The notes beneath the pieces were generated by a model. It was not told the DNA's origin. It made no database searches and worked only from the letters and a program-made list of their open reading frames with translations. Positions 11,482 through 22,671 of a stretch of 64,000 bases of DNA are shown here, in pieces. The translations under genes and the position numbers were made by a program. The stretch comes from Knoxdaviesia capensis. Taxonomy: Eukaryota > Ascomycota > Sordariomycetes > Microascales > Gondwanamycetaceae. Every line of letters starts with the position of its first letter. The stretch's first letter is position 1. The stretch spans positions 805,825 through 869,824 of the forward strand of contig LNGK01000010.1 of NCBI GenBank assembly GCA_001510575.1, written 5' to 3'.

Positions 11482-12500
11482 TAATTAATGATCATTCATT
11501 CATGACACCTTCATTAGAGATCGTTCATTGATGGCCACATCATTGATGACCCCTTTGTCGGTGATACACCTTGATGAAGGTTATAGGTTAGTCTAGCTCC
11601 TTGTTTCCCCCTTTCTTAACTACGTCTATGTGAATGCCCTCCTCACACTAACGTCTGGTTTCTTAGATCCGTTCCTTAGAAATTGTTCCTTCGAGATCGT
11701 TCCTTAGAGATCGTTTCTTAGAGAACTACTTTATTATAGTTCACCTTTTCTACTAGGGCTAGTATCCGAATTCTCGCTCTATCTACGAGTGATATACCAT
11801 CGATAAAGGTATAGTCCACGTCCCTCGTCCCTTACCCCTTTCTACGATATTCTTTTAGGATCCCCTCTTAACACTCCTATTTAGCGGAACCTACTTCTTA
11901 GAGAACTACCCGGAACTAAATATTATCGAGATCATGAGTCGTCGACTCTTTTCTTACTTCGTGGGTAATATACCCCGAAGAATAGAAACATGGACGTATA
12001 GGTAAGGTTCCCCCCTTTTTAACGGCTTGCTTTTTGATGCCCTACTAATACTCCTGGTTGACTAGATCCTTTTATTAGAGATCCGTCTAGAGGATCTCCG
12101 CCTTTCATGAGAGTGAACATAAGGTCTTTATTCAATAGAGACGAAGAAGTCTCTGCCCAATGGGGGGGTCTGGTCGTTTGTGGCCCAGCCACATCAATAG
12201 AAGGGCGGATATGCAAGTATAGTCGACCCCCTTTACCCCTTTGAACTACTTTCTTTTCAGAACCGCCTGCTAACACCTCCCCCTCTGTACTAGCGTATCC
12301 CCCCGATCGTCTTTGCCGACCGACATGATATACCACCGTAACACGGGCCAGCGTGCTGTGTCCGCCTATACTAGGCGGCCCAAGCTCGGGGTCCACCCGG
12401 CCAGGCTTCGCAGGTCGTGGACCGGGTCCGGCGGCGTGTGTGTGCGTGTGCAGTTCTCTTCTACGAACCCGGCGTTCCGCGTGGCTCTCTGCGCCGGTTG

Positions 12501-15199
12501 AGCTGCGACGAGCGGCTGCTTTTGCAGTGGTGGGGCTCTGAGCCCGCAGGTTCCCCCGGGGCAAGAGGGGACTTGCCTGGTTTTTTCTAACCGCACCGGA
12601 ACTTCAAAGCCACGAGGGGAAGGCGGCGCGAACGATCGCAGGGCGGGGAAAGCCTGCCGCTTGTACGGGCCGGGTGTGGCCCGCGCAGTCCGGGAACGGG
12701 CTGCGAGGATACAGACGATCCACGGTGGGGTTGGCCGTGGGGGGGGACAGTCGCGGGCGCTTCAATCGCCCTGCACGTCTCCCCGCGGCGTGTGCGCACA
12801 CAGGGTGGGAAAGGAGCGGCGTACGCCCATCTCACAGAGGGATGCGGGCTCTGGGCCTTTGGGGGGTGGGAATGCCCCCTTTGCCCTGAGTCCTGATCCC
12901 TCGGGCGTAGGGCTATCCGGCTTCCATCTCACTCTCTCCCTCTCTCCCTCTCTCCCTCTCTCCCTCCACTCTACCTCTCTCCCACTCTACCTCTCTCTCT
13001 GCATCTTGCACGAGCACACCCCTGGTATCCCCACGTGGTCTCTCGAGACCCCTCTCTCTTTTTTCCTCCTCCTGGGCCTAGAGTCGGACAACGTCGACCG
13101 CCTCCGCCCAGCGTGCCATGCCACGCCGGGCGTGCTCCGCTAGCCGTCGTGTGCCCCTCCACGGCCCGCCCGCGGTGCCGAAGTCCCCTTTTTACTGCCG
13201 GCCGCCTCGCTCTCCGGTTTCCCGCCTCACAGCCCTTTACTGGGTAGGGAGGTGGAGATCCCGAACAGGAGGGCCTCTTCTCTCCCGCTTTTTTTTAGAC
13301 CCCCCTCTGCCCCTTTATTGGGGTCCCCCCCCCCTCTCCTTTCTGTCTCTCTCTCACTCTCTCCTTCTGTCGACCGCTTGCCGTGCGTTCTGAGAATCTG
13401 CCAAAAGGGGGGAACTTTTTCTCTCCAACTGCGGCGCCCGCACTCCGGGAGACCTGCGGCCCAGCTCGGGGTGGGTTTGGGGTGCGGTTTGGGAACAAGC
13501 CGTACGAACCCGGCCGCATACTTTTGCGTCCCCGGGGCGGGCTGGGGTGTTAGGGAGCTCCGGCGGCAGGGTCATCCTTCGGCGCAGTGGACTGCTTCCG
13601 GTCCTTCCTCCCATTGCACCCCATTTGCCATATCAGTCGGTAGGACATACCCCCCGGCGGTTTGTTTCTGGGTACTTGGTCCGAGTCGGATGCCCTTGCT
13701 GCGGGCTCCTCGGATGCCAATACTCACTCAGAGACCGCCCCGGGCGGACTGGGCTTTCTCTCCTCACTAGGCAAGCCACGAATGCTACCTGTGCCACGTT
13801 GTTGGTACGGGTACGCGCCGCCATTGTGGGGGGAGCGGCGGGTACAGCCGCGGCGGTGGCGTTGACCGTTAGTTTGGGAACAACCCCCGGTGGCTTGCGG
13901 GCCGGTTGACCGGCCGGTCCAGGGAACACCGGGGGTTGGTGAACTCGAACTCGGACTCCGAGACTCCCGTGTCTCGGCTCCTTGTCAGCGTCCTTTCCAA
14001 CTGACAGGACTCTCGTGTTCCGGGCCCTAGCCACTCATGACTGTTTCCGGCGCACCTGGTGTGTCCAATCCACGGGCCTGGTCTAACAGAATATCAGGGA
14101 TGAGATGGTTGGTGGATCATCCGGACTACAAACAATTGGGGGCTTCGAAGTCCGACTCCGACACTCGTCCGTCTCGACTCCGGGCCGAGGCCGGTTCCTG
14201 TCCTTCGCGCGCTAGTACTCACGACCCCGGCGAAGCCTCGTCCACTTTGCGAAGATACAACCCGGAGGCGCAACCCGCGGGCTTGGCCCAGCGGAATATA
14301 CGGTAGCCAGCACCGACACCCGGAAGACTGTGGGCCAAGTTGATTTCGCCCGAACGGGGTGTGCTGCGACCAGCGCCACTCCAATCGATGTCTGGCCCGG
14401 ATACCGCCCCCCGCATGAGACAGCGGCCGTCCGTCTGCCCTGGACAATTCAATCTCGGGGGCCTGTCCGACGCCTACCAGACGCCCAGGGAGTGGAGGGG
14501 GTCCGGTTGGGGAGACTTGACTCCCGCACCACTTGCATATTGCAGGACACCCATACGAGACGCCGGCTGGCCGGTGTTTCCGCTGCAGTGTGTGTGTGTG
14601 TGTGCATGTGTGCGTGTGTGTGCCTGTGGCCGGGGTGACTCGGGCCCCTCCGCTGACCTGGGCCCGCTAGCGGGTCCGAAACGGCAGGCAGTGGCCGCAA
14701 AGTCTTAGGGATGGTAAGATGACTGCGCTGGGGTGCGGCTCAGGGGTCATTCGGGCAAACTTACCCACTGTCCGGAGACATGTGGGGGCCTCATTAGAGG
14801 TGCACACATGCCGTCCGGCTCAGCGGGGTCGAACAACCTGACGGGGTGAGACATCGGGCCCGCCATTCTGGCAGGTCCGGCAGCGCTCCCACCCTCGCTT
14901 CTGCGCCTGTCCTGCTTGGAGATGTCACCCGCAGAGGTGGATCCATTGCGAGTCCCCTCCGCCGAGCGGAAGCCAAGGTTTTGAGGGTTGAGAGCGGTTC
15001 TGCTCTCCCCTATCTCGGAGTGTTCATGGTTTTCAACGAGTGGCGGCGCTGCGGGCGCGCGCTTGGCGCGTGTTTGAAGCTGCGGCGAGAGCGGCATGTT
15101 CCACCGCGGGTGCCGTTTGAACGGTACCCAAGGGGGAGGCCACCGTGTTCGAGAAAGACTGGGTGTGCTGGGAACTGAGGGCAACCTGGATTGAGTACC
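12501..15199. other. GC-rich DNA without recognisable genes
   Basis: No protein or RNA family was recognised on either strand. A CTCTCTCC run lies at about 12927-13000 and a GT run near 14590. Two similar segments about 195 bp apart (13945-14110 and 14147-14305) share ordered blocks. Open frames are many because GC-rich DNA has few stops; none has a coherent domain or intron structure. Confidence 0.5.
13945..14305 (+). repeat. Faint ~195-bp tandem duplication
   Basis: Ordered matches between the two halves include CTCG.ACTCCGA.ACTC, CTAG..CTCA.GAC, CCGGCG.A.CCT.GT and CGGGC.TGG.C.A.C.GAATAT, all offset by 190-200 bp. Divergence is high, so the relationship rests on block order rather than identity. 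Confidence 0.35.
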
Positions 15200-16020
15200 T
15201 CAGACTCGAGACATTCTGTCTTGAAAAACACGGCCGGCCGTGGGTGTGCTGGGAGTACCTAAGCCCCGAGACTTTTTGTCTTGAAAAACACGGCCGGCCG
15301 TGGGTGTGCTCGGTGCTCATGACAACCGGATTGAGTACCTAAGCCCCGAGACTTTTTATCTTGAAAAACACGGCCGGCCGTGGGTGTGCTGGGTGCTCAT
15401 GACAACCTGGATTGAGTACCTGAGCCCCGAGACTTTTTGTCTTGAAAAACACGGCCGGTCGTGGGTGTGCTGGGAGTTCCTGAGCCCCGAGACGTTCTGT
15501 CTTGAAAAACACGGCCGGCCGTGGGTGTGCTGGGAGCTCATGACAACCTGGATTGAGTATCTCAGCCCCGAGACTTTTTGTCTTGAAAAACACGGCCGGT
15601 CGTGGGTGTGCTGGGAGTTCCTGAGCCCCGAGACTTTTTGTCTTGAAAAACACGGCCGGCCGTGGGTGTGCTGGGAGTACCTAAGCCCCGAGACTTTTTG
15701 TCTTGAAAAACACGGCCGGCCGTGGGTGTGCTCGGTGCTCATGACAACCGGATTGAGTACCTAAGCCCCGAGACTTTTTATCTTGAAAAACACGGCCGGC
15801 CGTGGGTGTGCTGGGTGCTCATGACAACCTGGATTGAGTACCTGAGCCCCGAGACTTTTTGTCTTGAAAAACACGGCCGGTCGTGGGTGTGCTGGGAGTT
15901 CCTGAGCCCCGAGACGTTCTGTCTTGAAAAACACGGCCGGCCGTGGGTGTGCTGGGAGCTCATGACAACCTGGATTGAGTACCTAAGCCCCGAGACTTTT
16001 GTCTTGAAAAACACTGCTGG
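15181..16020 (+). repeat. Minisatellite with 60-bp and 80/81-bp units, 12 copies
   Basis: TTGAAAAACACGGCCGG recurs at 15221, 15281, 15361, 15442, 15502, 15583, 15643, 15703, 15783, 15864, 15924 and 16004 (the last copy diverged). Spacings are 60, 80, 81, 60, 81, 60, 60, 80, 81, 60 and 80. The long units carry about 20 extra bases (CTCATGACAACC..GATTGAGTA). Each unit has AGAC-T5-GTCT and, in most, the palindrome CACGGCCGGCCGTG, which contains an FseI site. Blocks 15281-15583 and 15703-16004 match with a 422-bp offset, a higher-order repeat. Confidence 0.95.
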
Positions 16021-17399
16021 CCGTGCGTTCTTTGCACCCTACGAGGCACGTGTCACTATGGGCGGGCACACGCATGTCCACTGCCAGTTGGGCCACCTAG
16101 TGGTCCGCTGGCCGCTGGCCGCTGGCGCCCTGGACATTTGCCGGCGCAGTCACCAGAAGCCGGGTGTTACTCGATGGTCCTGCCGGTCGGGGCGTGGTCA
16201 GGGCTTCCCGGATAGCTCTCCACTTTGTTTTCTCCGGCCCTGTCCCCCGCACCGCGCCGGCCGGTTCTCGTTCACGAGAGTCGGTCGTGCTGCGCTGGGG
16301 CTTCAGCTTTCTCTGGAAGCACTCCTACCCGGACTGCGGCAGATTTGCAGCCAAGGTGAAGCCACCGCCGAAGCGTCTGACGACCGCTGGAGAGTCTCAC
16401 GACAACGGCCCGCGGGCGCTTGAGCTGTACGTCCCGCTATGCTGGGCGTGGCTCAGCATGTGGTCAACCGATGGATGGCTCTGTGCCTCCGAGCAGGCGT
16501 CGTGAAGTGCCCCGTCGAAGGACTGTTCGAGCTCGAAAGTCGCCTGGCTGTTGCCGGCTGGCCACCGCCTCGCGCAGCATTCAAGCAGAAGCTCTACCAG
16601 TGCCCCGTGTCCGGGGCCCTGCAACATGCGATGCCTGAGGCGCGGCTGCCGGCCCGCGGCCTCACCGGCGCGCCCCCCAGGGAACCTAGCGTTCTCCGGG
16701 GGCGCTGCGCCGGGACAACTTCCAGTCGCCATGTGCAAGACGTGGAAGATCTGGCTTTTTCGCTCGCCCGTGTTGGCGCCATTCCCCGCGAGGTCGAGCC
16801 AGTCAGTCCAGCCTCGTCAGTGCCCTGGTGACCGAGGACTGGTGTGTGTGTGTGTGTGTGTGTGTGTGTACAGAACTATATCGATGGGCAGGTGCTCTCC
16901 AATTTTGAAATGCGCGACGTATGCAAAACTCGTCTGCGTTCCCGCTGGCAGCATGCTGCACAATTGCCTGTTCCCTCGGGTGGATCTAGATAGTCGTGAT
17001 ACTTCAATACAACAAGGGTCCAACCCTATGCACTCAACACTCTGCAACCCTAACCCTAGACCTAACGCTCAGTGTTATGTCAGCCGTAGATCAACTGGCC
17101 AATCAGAGCGCCCCAATTCCCGAGCTGACAGGATTCTCTCAATGCTGTGAATTCTCGCTCGTCGGTTTTGTTCTTGTCCTTGAGTGATCTGATTTCAACG
17201 AGCAGCGACGACACCCCGATTCGAACGGCCGATACACCACACGACGACGTTGACTTCTTTCTTTTGTTTGCTTTGGAGAGATCTTCCGTAGCAACCCGAC
17301 CGGCTCGGAGATTCCCGCGACGGCCGCTTCGGCACACACACACACACACACACATTCAATATCCTATTCGAGCTCGAGTCTCGTGAACTGTTGCCCGCC
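16021..17399. other. Intergenic region upstream of NDUFA13
   Basis: A (GT)n run lies at about 16842-16869, a telomere-like box at 17046-17059 and an AC run at about 17333-17353. No gene is supported. The last few hundred bases probably serve as the promoter and leader of the complex I gene. Confidence 0.5.
17046..17059 (+). promoter_or_regulatory. Telomere-like double box upstream of NDUFA13
   Basis: AACCCTAACCCTAG lies about 340 bases before the NDUFA13 start codon. Telobox sequences of this kind bind Tbf1/TRF-like Myb proteins in fungal promoters. Its role here is inferred only from position. Confidence 0.4.
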
Positions 17400-18148
17400 A
17401 TGGTTCAGGACATGCCCCCCGTCGGCGGCTACGGCCCCGTTCAGTACAAGGTGGGTGTCCGCGGTGCGGTGCCGGAGGGCTGCGGCGAACCAGCCGGGAG
17501 CTGTGGTTGGGCCGGGTGAAGGTCCGCGGGACCGGCTGCGACGGCGGCGGCGGACGCCGGCAAGCAGGTGTACTAACGGCGTGTTTGTGACCACAGCGCA
17601 ACCTGCCCGCGAGAGGGTTCCGGCCGGGCGTGCTACTGCTCGGCGTTGGCGCGATGATGGGATACGGATGGTACAAGCTGGTCGGCGGCATCCGGGAAGC
17701 GAAGTAAGTGTCTGTCTCCGATTTGTGTGTCTGCCCGTGACGTTCAATCTCACGGCCAACGCCCACGAAGAGCCCCCTATTGAGACCTCCCCCCCCCCGG
17801 CTAACAACGCTCTGTTTGTCCCGCTGCAGCGAACTCGCCCGCGAGAAGATGTGGGCCCGCATCCACCTGATCCCGCTGCTGCAGGCCGAGGACGACCGCG
17901 ACCAGGTGCGGCGGTACCTTGCCGACCAGGCGCGCGAGAAGGAGTTGTTGGGCGAGAACACGAAGGTGTACCACAGCGACCGGTGAGTCCCCCTCCCCCC
18001 CTTCTCTCTTTGCGTTTCTATCTGTCCCCCTCCGCGTCTGTGGTTGTGCCTCCCGCGCCGTGTCTGTGTGCGACTAACCATCGCGTGCTCTTCCAACAGC
18101 TTCGTTCGGCCGACCTTCGCCGCGACCCCCGCCCACGTGTCCAAGTAA
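17400..18148 (+). CDS. NADH:ubiquinone oxidoreductase subunit NDUFA13 (GRIM-19/B16.6)
   Basis: Four exons (17400-17450, 17597-17703, 17830-17982, 18100-18148) encode 119 aa. The start M-V-Q-D-M-P-P-V-G-G-Y is typical of the family, followed by R-N-L-P-A-R-G-F-R-P-G. A single membrane segment, about residues 28-48 (V-L-L-L-G-V-G-A-M-M-G-Y-G-W-Y-K), comes next, and the rest is a charged helical region with E-K-M-W-A-R-I-H-L-I-P-L-L-Q-A-E-D-D-R. It is an accessory subunit of mitochondrial complex I in the inner membrane. Splice junctions keep the frame throughout. The gene is convergent with the condensin gene, with 724 bp between stops. Confidence 0.93.
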
Positions 18149-18872
18149 CCCCCTCCCCAGAGCTCACCGAGCCTGCCAATCCGTCCCCGAGAAGGGCCAT
18201 ACCCTCCTCCGCTCTCCAACGCGGCCGATTTGAGGGACAACAGTGCGGGAGGAACCCGGAGATTGTCCCAGGGTCCCCGGGTGTGGTATCGCTGCTGATC
18301 GTGCGATGGTGTGTGGCAGTGGTGGTGCGGACAAGACCGGGCAATTGTAAATACGCATGTGTCTGTGCACGGAGCTTTCCCTTCCTGCACTCGCCTTTTT
18401 TTGTTTCCGTTTATCTAGAGATTGTATTTCGTGTACAACAGGTCTTCTTTTTCTACTCGTTTTGAGGCAGCTTATGCAGTGTATACCTGTCGCTATCTTG
18501 TAAGGCTGTAGTCTGTCGTGCTGGAGGCCACGGTCATCGAAGAGATCCCGGACTTCAATCCCGGAATACTCAGCCCTGCTTGTCGGGAAGAACTCACTCC
18601 CAAGAATGTTGTGATAGTATATCAAACGAGACCTCATAATCACGTCGACCACACTCAGAGACTAACCATGATGCACTACCATGTTCGTACTTGCATCCCA
18701 GGCCGCAAGCCAATAAAGCACAATCAGTCAAGTTCAGGTCGCATTTTCATAACGAAGTACAAACGCAATACAAATGCAATAGACAACAAACCCTCACCGC
18801 CGGTATTAACCCTGATTAACCCCAACCCTAGCCCAGCCCTAATCCCAAGACCCCCGACAACCCACCACCCGT
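18149..18872. other. Intergenic spacer between convergent genes
   Basis: This holds the 3' untranslated regions of NDUFA13 (+) and condensin subunit 1 (-). A cluster of telomere-like words (AACCCTAGCCCAGCCCTAA and similar) lies at about 18815-18850. No additional gene is supported. Confidence 0.6.
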
Positions 18873-21800
18873 CTACGCCACAGGCGCCTGCACCATGCGG
18901 AACCCGCCCGTGACAACCTTGGCGATCTCTTCGTTCTTGTGCGGCAGCAGCCCCAGCGCAAACGCCACGTCGTTCCACTGCCGCTCGGTCTCGCACCGCG
19001 GCAGCCGCGCCGCCAGCTTCTCCGCCAGCTGGCGCGCATGCTTGTCCTTCTCGACGAACCCCAGCAGGAACCGCACAATCCGCCGGAAGCTCTCCTCGGC
19101 CAGCGCCGGCTCGGCCGCCAGCAGGCTGAACATGTCGACAAAGTGGTTGTACACGGCGTTGTCCTTGGTGCTGAGCTCGGAGAAGAACATGCGCGCCAGG
19201 TCGGCAATGCGCCGGTCGTCGTCCTCCAGGCACTTGGCCATCTCGCCCAGCTGGCCCTTGACCTTGACCTGCCCCGCCAGGATCAGGAACGTCAGCGTCA
19301 TCAGGCACGTGCGCTTGACGCTGACGTCGGCGTCCGCCAGCCGCCGGTACAGGAAGTCGGTGTTCTCGTCGATCAGGTGGTTGAAGCATACCGCCATATC
19401 GCCTAGCGCAATCACCGCGTTCGACCGCACCGTCGCGTCGCCCGACCGCTCCATGATCGTGATCAGCAGCGGCAGGTTCGTCTCGCAGTACTCCGAGCTG
19501 ACGCACATCAGCTTCGCCAGGCACAGCGTCGCCGCCGCCTGCAGCCCGCGGTCCGCGTACCGCGTGTTGTTCGCGCACACCTCCGACGCCAGCGGCCCGA
19601 ACAGCGCCAGCAGCGACTCCGGCCCGTACAGCAGCTCGCGCTCGCGGATGTGCGCCATGGCTTCCGTGAAGTCGTCCTCCGTCGTGCCGCCAATGAGGTC
19701 AAGCTCGTCGGCCTCCGGTTCCGCCGTCTTGCCGGCGGCTGCCGCTGCCGCTGCCGCCGCCTTCTCGGCCGCCTTCTTCTCCTTCTCCTGCTTGCGCCGC
19801 TTGAAGTCCTGCTCGCACAACTCAAGGTGCACGATCTGCTTGATCGCCACGTGGCCGACGATGAACAGCAGCTGCGACAGGCCGATGGCTGCGTCCCGCT
19901 TGCGCGGCGGCGGCTGCGGCGGTCCCTGCGACTGCGTCAGCTCGAGATTCATCTGCGCTTGGGTCATGGTCGGGTCGCCGCCTCCCATCATCTGGGTGTG
20001 CATCATCTGTGTCTGGTCATCGCGCGACCCAGGCCGCGACCCGCCGTTCGGGTTCGCAAACACCTGTCGCGTCTTGCGGCGGATGATGGCCGAGCAGAGT
20101 GTGTCAGGATGTCGCGCGAGTGCGTAGATGGCGTTGATGGCCTGTTCCGCCACTCCATACCACTCGGTGCTTTCGGACGGCACCTCGGTAATGGCCGACA
20201 GCTTAGCCAGGACAGCATGGTCATTGGGCAGCCGTGAGAACGTCGTGGCCGTGCCGCCGTCTTTCCGGCCCGAAGGGCTGATTCGGCGCAGGGCAATGCA
20301 CGTGTACTTTGCAAGCTGCAGGTCGGCCCGGCCATGGCCGCCGAGACCAATCCGCATCATCGTCTCCATATCGCCCACCACTATCTCCGGGCTCGCCGAC
20401 GCCAGCATGCCCAGCACCATGATGGCGCCCCGGCGCTGCGTCCGCGAGATCTCCTTGCGCTGCACTCCGTACACCTGCCACAGCTTGGCCACCACCGTGT
20501 CGGGAATCATGCTCTGCCGCGACATGGTGCTGAGCAGCTGCTCGAGAGACGTCAGTTCGGCGGGTGTGGCGCCAAAGGTCAGGCTAATCATGTTGCGCGC
20601 AATGTAGTTGGCCGCGTCATTGGCGCTGAACGAGTCGGGGGCCTCGAAGAACAGCCGCTTGTAGCACTCGATCAGGTGGGTCTGCACTCCCTTGCCCTCG
20701 TCACTGTTTCCCTTGGTCCAGATCAACCGCAGCATGCGGCGGATGCCGACCTTGTTCTCTTCAATGTTGTAAGCGTCGCCAATCTCGAAGTAGTCCATGG
20801 CCTCAATGACCTCGCTCTTGTTGCGCGAGCCCAGAAGCGTGCACACAACACCGGTGGCCTCGTGCAGCACGTCAATGAACTTGAGGGCTTCCGAGTAGTA
20901 TCGCTTGGTCAGCGTCAGCTTCTCAATCGCCTCCGATGTCGCGGCTTCCTCCTGCGCTTTGCGGACCGCCTCGATCTTCTCGGCATCGGTCATTTCTGTC
21001 ACGGACTTCTTGACCGGCGACTCGATCTGGGTGGCTTCGTCAACCAAGCCGTTGTCCAGGGCCGTAGTGTCGCCGCCGTCCATGGCCGGTGCATCCGCAG
21101 GGGGCTTCAGGCCGTTGAGCTCCTCGTCGACCTTATCAAGACGAGCCTGCCATTCCTTCCGCGAAAGCTGAGCACCATGCATGACGGTGAAGGGGTGAGT
21201 CTTGATCAGCGTGCCAAGCAGCCGGATAGCGTTGCGGCGAACGTGGCTACTCTTGTCTTCGAGGCTCCGGCACGCAAGTTCGGCTGCCTTCTGCCGGCGT
21301 TTCGGGAACTTTTGGTCGAGCTCGCACAGCTTGGTGTACACCTGGATGGTGCGGCAACGGCAGTAGGGGTTGATGTCGAGGAAGCGCTCCTCCAGCACGT
21401 CAAAGAAGGCGTTGAGCTGGGACTTGTAGTTCTCGCTCCGCTCCTCTTGCCGGCTGAGGTAGCTGACCATGTTTCCGCAAACCTCGATGAGGGCACATCG
21501 CAGGGTATACGACTGTTACGAGCAGTTAGTGACTGGCAATATCGAACGGCTGAGTCGACGGAATTCACAAAGCGGTACACACCTCGCTGTCCAGCTGCTT
21601 CGCCAACATCGTCACCTGCTTAATGACCAGACGCGGGGCGAGTTCTGACAGCTTGACAATAAATGACGAGACAGACTTGGGACCCTTAGTGTCGTTGGAG
21701 TTGAACTCCTTATTGCTCAGCTCGCGCAGGATCTCGTCAGCAAGCTGGGGATAGTCGTAGGTCTCGGCGAGAATGTGGAGGAACTCGGCCATAGGTTCCG

Positions 21801-22671
21801 ACAGGTGTTCGAAGTAGGTCAGGTTCTGCACAATGGTGATTTGCGCGGCTACAGAGAGGACATTTGGTTAGCACCTGCACACAAACTGAACACACATATC
21901 GATTTCTATAAATATTGCGGTGTACATACCATATCCGTGCCCGTGGTTCTTCACGGCCATGCACAGGACCTTGAAGGCGTGCATGCGGATCGAGGTGTTC
22001 TTGACGCGCTGCTCGTTCTCTAGAACCGTCGACACCGGGCGCGTCAACAAGCCAATGAACGTATCCCGCTCGGAAGTGGTCAAGAAGATCTTCGACAGCT
22101 TGAGCCGCAACACCTTGCACATGATATCCAGGGCGGATTGGAGCTGTGCTGACGCGTCCCAGGCCGACTCCTTTGCCGCCACGGCCTTCTTGCCCTTCCC
22201 GCGGCCACGGGCCACCGGGACAGCCGGGGTCTTCTCGGCCGCCTTGAGCTCGACGGCGGCAATGGCCCACTGTAACAAGAAGCCGTACATCTCCAGAAGC
22301 TGTTTGTGGTGTGGTAGCGAGTCCTGCTCGTCCGGGGACTCGAGATCCGAGTGCACCGCGTCGGCCTCGGTGGACAGCCCGGACATGATCAGGTCGAGCA
22401 CGCTGCTGAGGATGTTGGCGGGGATGAAGCTGGCGTACTTCAGCATAAACTGGAGCGAGTCGAAATGCACCGCGCGCATCATCATGTCCGGGCTCTCGGT
22501 GATGGCGTCGACGATCTGGTCCAGCGCGGGGCCGAGCGACGCGCCGGCCAGCGATTCGGGGTCGTTTTCATACTCCAGCAGCGTCGGGTCGGCCTCGATG
22601 GTGGCCACCGAAGCCGGATCGCTCATGTAATGCTTGAGAGCATCGTTGATGTCGAAATTGACACTCTCCAT
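18873..22671 (-). CDS. cnd1: Condensin complex subunit 1 (Cnd1/Ycs4/CAP-D2)
   Basis: Three exons (22671-21930, 21848-21583, 21512-18873) encode 1215 aa, the usual size for fungal Cnd1. The protein is made of HEAT repeats. Its C-terminal part has the condensin signature region, including N-A-V-I-A-L-G-D-M-A-V, V-K-R-T-C-L-M-T-L-T-F-L-I-L and D-L-A-R-M-F-F-S-E-L-S. Lys/Glu/Ala-rich and Gln/Pro-rich linkers lie near residues 795-895. Cnd1 is the HEAT subunit of condensin that helps load the complex onto chromatin and compact mitotic chromosomes in the nucleus. The tail after the last HEAT block is short. Both introns have good donors (GTATGT, GTGTGT) and the frame is kept. Confidence 0.95.

Larger units (their letters stand above)
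11226..12500 (+). other. Candidate spliced transcription unit (orphan gene or lncRNA)
   Basis: A TATAAATA box at 11230 precedes a pyrimidine-rich stretch typical of fungal start sites. Four intron-like modules follow: about 11580-11666, 11809-11884, 11996 (or 12002)-12065 (or 12075) and 12217-12293. Each is 70-87 nt, starts with GTATAG or a near variant, carries CCCCYTTT inside, then a YTAAC or CTAAT branch-like site, and ends in YAG. Taking donor 12002 with acceptor 12075, an open frame continues through 11885-12001, 12076-12216 and 12294-12500, about 150 codons. The part upstream of 11885 is broken by stops. The blocks between modules resemble each other (TTAGAGATC near the start, GATATACC near the end), so the unit may have grown by exon-intron duplication. 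No protein family was recognised. A noncoding spliced RNA or a decaying gene are both possible. Confidence 0.4.

Noticed and set aside
11383..11484. 33-residue Leu/Met repeat peptide
   Set aside because: Direct translation of the 15-bp repeat; no evidence of selection for the peptide.
15181..16020. CRISPR-like array
   Set aside because: Units are contiguous tandem copies without unique spacers, and the genome is eukaryotic.
15300..16423. Open frames across the minisatellite encoding a 20-residue repeat peptide
   Set aside because: The 80-bp units shift the frame, both strands are open, and there is no promoter or splice logic. This is a by-product of 60-bp periodicity.
17046..17059. Telomerase RNA template on the plus strand
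   Set aside because: A transcript of the expected length would run through NDUFA13 on the same strand; a promoter telobox is simpler.
17195..17230. tRNA-like T-loop (TTCGAAT on the minus strand)
   Set aside because: The flanking stem pairs for only three bases, and no acceptor or anticodon arm could be drawn.
17356..18390. 344-codon minus-strand frame over NDUFA13
   Set aside because: Antisense to a clear four-exon complex I gene whose introns splice in frame.
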